Shown here in pieces: positions 61,144 to 64,000 of a DNA stretch of 64,000 nucleotides (position 1 is its first letter; each line of letters opens with the position of its first letter). A program made the translations under genes and the position numbers. Under the pieces are notes generated by a model, which worked only from the letters and a program-made list of their open reading frames with translations, was not told the DNA's origin and made no database searches. The stretch spans positions 2,879,501 through 2,943,500 of the forward strand of contig OU015670.1 in assembly GCA_907165275.2 (NCBI GenBank), written 5' to 3'. Source of the stretch: Zygaena filipendulae. Lineage: Eukaryota > Arthropoda > Insecta > Lepidoptera > Zygaenidae.

Positions 61144-61400
61144 GCGCACACTATGCCACTCGACAGCGACATCTTGTCGACTAGACGCGACGACACAGAC
61201 TGCGGCCTACAATTTTCATATATTTTGTTCAAAGCTCCGCACACTTGGCGTCAGAGTCGCAAAATCGCAACGACATGCTAGGGAGTCGGAGCGCGCTCGT
61301 TCGTTCGCGGTGAAAGCGCGGCGACAAGACGCAGAGCTGTCGATTGCGTCGACGACAAGTCGTTGTGACAAGACGCAACGACATGTCGCATAGTGTGCGC
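61144..61400. mobile_element. MITE with GCGCACACTATGC inverted repeats
   Basis: GCGCACACTATGC at the left and GCATAGTGTGCGC at the right bound 257 bases that are rich in GCGACAAGACG and GACATCTTGTCG motifs. No protein is encoded; open frames reflect composition. The superfamily is uncertain (Harbinger-like is possible). Confidence 0.65.
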
Positions 61401-61840
61401 AGGCACAATATATTCTCTTTGAAGGAAGCGCACATGTAACAAAGGTGTCGACTGTGTACCCCCTACGTAATGATAAATAATTATTATCTCTTCTACCCCC
61501 AGCAGTGAGTGAACGTGGCGGACTAGGCCGTATACGAAGAGTATATAACCACTGGCCGTATACCCAGAGCGAGCGTACGGTCTGTGAAGTGTGAAGGTCA
61601 AAGGCAGACCTGACCCAGCAAGTCTTGATTGTATGCCTAACTTTAAAAAGAAGTATTACGATGTATAATTACCGTTTGAAGTTAATAATTACGATCTGTT
61701 TTTTCCGTAAGTTTTTCGATTACCTACCTATCTAAATGTATTGTCATTTGTCGCTGACTTGGGTCAGTTACGATACTATATTCTGTGCTTGGTGCCTTAG
61801 GGGTGTTGCCATAATAATTATATTGCAGATATTCTACCGA
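61401..61840. other. Spacer, no gene seen
   Basis: Nothing supported. Confidence 0.4.
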
Positions 61841-62246
61841 GATAGATACGTTGAGTACCTATTAAGATTTTAATTACGAATTTTAAATCGCAATTCTTCC
61901 AATACCACTGTAGGTAGGTAGGTATGTTGATTTTGCTTAATGTTTTTGTGTACTTTTCAAAATCGTGCGCATTATTTTTTTAGTCCTAGCGTATATAGAA
62001 CATAAACCTATGTAGTGTGTACCTGTACATACACACGGACTGAGGATAGATACGTTGAGTACCTATTAAGATTTTAATTACGAATTTTAAATCGCAATTC
62101 TTCCAATACCACTGTAGGTAGGTAGGTATGTTGATTTTGCTTAATGTTTTTGTGTACTTTTCAAAATCGTGCGCATTATTTTTTTAGTCCTAGCGTATAT
62201 AGAACATAAACCTATGTAGTGTGTACCTGTACATACACACGGACTG
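61841..62246. repeat. Perfect 202-base direct duplication
   Basis: 61841-62042 and 62045-62246 appear identical (GATAGATACGTTGAGTACC to CACACGGACTG) with two bases between. Either a very recent tandem duplication or an assembly effect. Confidence 0.9.
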
Positions 62247-62415
62247 TGTCCCAAGTCCCAACTCCCAGTATACATAAAATTTTAGAAAGCACTTTTCAAG
62301 CTTTAACATATACCTAATTAGGTTCGATAGTTATGCTTTTTTTCAGGTTCATGGTTCATGAAAAAGTTAAAGAGATAATAATAGGTTTAATCATTTGTAA
62401 TATTTATCCCAACAG

Positions 62416-62612
62416 TATGGACTCCATTCTTTATTCATGGCCTTGACCCGCCCTTGGCAGTGACCAAAACGCCAGGAGTATCCAGAGCCACCGACTTCGA
62501 CGGCAGGAAGTCATATGTGATTTCAAAGAAAGCACTCCGAGCCATCCGTCCCGACATGAAGACGCATAAACGCCTGGTCAATTTCAAACATTTCACACCG
62601 ATGTCGAAATAA
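62416..62612 (+). CDS. Terminal exon of an unidentified host gene
   Basis: After a TTTATCCCAACAG acceptor (ending 62415) the frame with two leading bases is open for 64 codons to TAA at 62610-62612, overlapping AATAAA at 62608-62613. The peptide is basic and structured-looking: WTPFFIHGLDPPLAV, TKTPGVSRATDFDGRKSYVI, SKKALRAIRPDMKTHKRLVN, then FKHFTPMSK. Codon choice and composition look coding, unlike the neighbours. I do not recognise a family. Upstream exons were not found in the window. The reverse-strand frame 62435-62695 is judged a shadow. Confidence 0.5.
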
Positions 62613-62889
62613 AATTTCATTCTAGACCCTTTATTACACGGTGAACTACATAGAAATACTAAAAACGTTGAACTCGAAGTTTGCGCTAAAAACATAAAAA
62701 AGGTGCGTCTGCTAATGTACCTACGCGCGTGAGAGCTGAGAAGTTATACTTCTTTAAATTGTAAAATGCCGTGTTGTGCTTTCTCCAAAAGTAAAAATTA
62801 TGATTCAAGGATTGTTTTTTTTTAATCATAATAAATGCATAGGTATTTAAGTACCTACTCAAATAAAAAAAATATTCCGCGATAAAAGT

Positions 62890-63020
62890 AGGTACTCTAT
62901 ATGCTTTTCTGTATCCCTGACAACGAGTGTGCAAAATTTCATAATGATCGGTTGAGCCGTTAAGGCGTCGAAGCGTAGCAAACAAACTTTCGCTTGTATA
63001 ATTAGTGAGGATAGGATTCT
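62890..63020 (-). repeat. Helitron-like repeat, partial
   Basis: On the minus strand CCTCACTAATTATACAAGC leads to AACGGCTCAACCGATCATTA and ATTTTGCACACTCG, the front half of the Lep1-type repeat. Confidence 0.55.
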
Positions 63021-63435
63021 GTGGCAGATAGGTATATACATAGGTAGTAAATACCTAAGTACGATAAGCAATTGTATAGTTTTATCGGAAAACAATTTAT
63101 ATAAGTTTATATACAATTTTTATTTGTAACAATTCACACTAATTGATTCGTTAGTCGAATGGTAAGTGCAGTTGGCCATTCGAATCGTTAGCTAAAGGCG
63201 TTGACTCCAGCTGCGATGGGATTGAAAATATTGACTGCTATACTTTACGTGAGTAAAAGTGTAGAAGTAATGCGAATACAAGACCGCACGTTGAGGGCTG
63301 TCTCTGCCCTCCCCTCCGGGTTCAGACGTGATTGGTGAAATCACCTTCACGCGATTTCCGGATAACAATAGCTAAAACCGAAGAATAACATTATTTAACA
63401 AAAAGCAACGCAAACCTCACAACGAATATCCATGC
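63021..63435. other. Spacer, no gene seen
   Basis: No coding sequence supported. TCTGCCCTCCCCTCCGGG near 63305 resembles a retroposon internal block, but no boundaries were found. Confidence 0.35.
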
Positions 63436-63437
63436 TA

Positions 63438-63835
63438 TCCCTACATGCGAAAGTAACTCTGTCTATCTGTCTGTCTGTCATGCTTTCACGCCTTAACGGC
63501 TCGACCGACCATCATGAAATTTCGCATACACGTTATCAGGGGTTGCAGAGAACATAGGGTACTTTTTAACCCGGAATTCCTGCGGCATCTCCAAATTACC
63601 GTGGGTGAATCCGCGGAGGACAGCTAGTCAATACTAATATTATAAGGAGAAAGATTTGATTTTTTTCTTCTTACGATTTAACTCAAAAACTACTGGAACG
63701 ATTTCAAAAATTCTGCCACCATTAGAATGCTACATTATCCTTGAGTAACATAGGCTATATTGTAACCCGAAATTCCCGCAGGAACTCCGAAATAACCGCA
63801 GGTGAAACCGCGAGGAACAGCTAGTATATAATATT
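63438..63835 (+). repeat. Two Helitron-like repeats in tandem
   Basis: The first runs from CTATCCCTACATGCGAAAG to GGAGGACAGCTAGTC (63629). The second follows at once (ACTAATATTATAAGGAGAAA) and ends GAGGAACAGCTAGTATATA (63828). Head-to-tail placement is typical of Helitrons inserting next to each other. Confidence 0.65.
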
Positions 63836-64000
63836 TATAAAAAATCTCGTGTGAAGATGTTTGTCTGTGATAAACTCCGAAACTACAGAAGACAGAACCA
63901 ATTCCAATAGAATTTTGTATGTGTCTTGCTTGGTCCGGAATTCCCTCGGGAACTATGAAATTAACGCGGAAAATAGCTTATAACGGAAACGGTTGGAACC
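63836..64000 (+). repeat. Further Helitron-like repeat, running to window end
   Basis: TATAAAAAATCTCGTGTG, GATAAACTCCGAAACTACAG, GGAATTCCCTCGGGAACT and ATTAACGCGG follow the same internal order as the two copies just upstream. Confidence 0.5.

Noticed and set aside
62435..62695. 86-codon minus-strand ORF
   Set aside because: The plus-strand frame over the same region has a splice acceptor, a stop at AATAAA and better composition.
63140..63215. tRNA-like segment
   Set aside because: GGTAAGTGCAGTTGG looked like a tRNA arm, but no cloverleaf with acceptor and T arms could be formed.
1..64000. CRISPR array, phage defence or bacterial operon
   Set aside because: Introns, LINEs, hAT, P and LTR elements show a eukaryotic genome; no spaced identical repeats of CRISPR form are present.

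Overview
This is a eukaryotic window, almost certainly insect and most likely a moth or butterfly. The evidence is spliced genes with GT-AG introns, AT-rich spacers, and many short Helitron-like repeats ending CAGCTAGT of the kind common in Lepidoptera. There are no operons, rRNA genes or recognisable tRNAs. The first 53 kb is a transposon island with almost no cellular sequence. The last 10 kb is non-coding repeat-rich DNA with a few candidate exons of unidentified host genes.

Layout. 1-5.3 kb: a CR1/Jockey-superfamily LINE, then a 3' piece of a Jockey gag gene. 5.3-11.4 kb: the left end of a Harbinger element, a decayed protein-primed DNA polymerase of Polinton/Maverick type, and a complete Harbinger element (8177-11447). 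12-16 kb: a tandem repeat, a LINE tail, and a third Harbinger remnant interrupted by an intact Tc1 element, a Helitron-like repeat and a hAT MITE. 16-21 kb: a decayed Jockey gag, the 5' part of an errantivirus-like Ty3/Gypsy element with a small membrane-protein ORF upstream of gag, a MULE remnant and a piggyBac remnant. 22-34.6 kb: a second Harbinger, split by a P element (24389-33773) that carries an intact spliced THAP transposase. A complete Ty3/Gypsy element (28883-33739) with two apparently identical LTRs sits inside the P element's right terminal repeat. Just outside is an internally deleted, non-autonomous Jockey (33987-34641).

36.5-52.4 kb is a nested hAT cluster. The outer hAT-2 (from 36530) holds hAT-1 (36822-48751) and hAT-3 (49443-51806). 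hAT-1 holds a full-length Jockey (39620-45406) and a polyadenylated retrocopy (46798-47313). Target-site duplications were read by eye for most insertions, so relative ages can be ordered. 53-64 kb holds a LINE fragment, a 2-kb degenerate tandem array, MITEs, several Helitron-like repeats, a perfect 202-bp duplication and the last exon of an unidentified host gene (62416-62612).

How genes work together. Each autonomous element encodes its own mobility proteins. The most unusual arrangement is in Harbinger: a transposase gene and a MADF/BESS DNA-binding gene on opposite strands are interlocked, with exons of each in the introns of the other. This layout recurs in a second, divergent copy. Elements that look potentially active by ORF integrity are the P element, the Gypsy, hAT-3, Tc1 and Harbinger-1. 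All calls come from reading the sequence; no database search was run.
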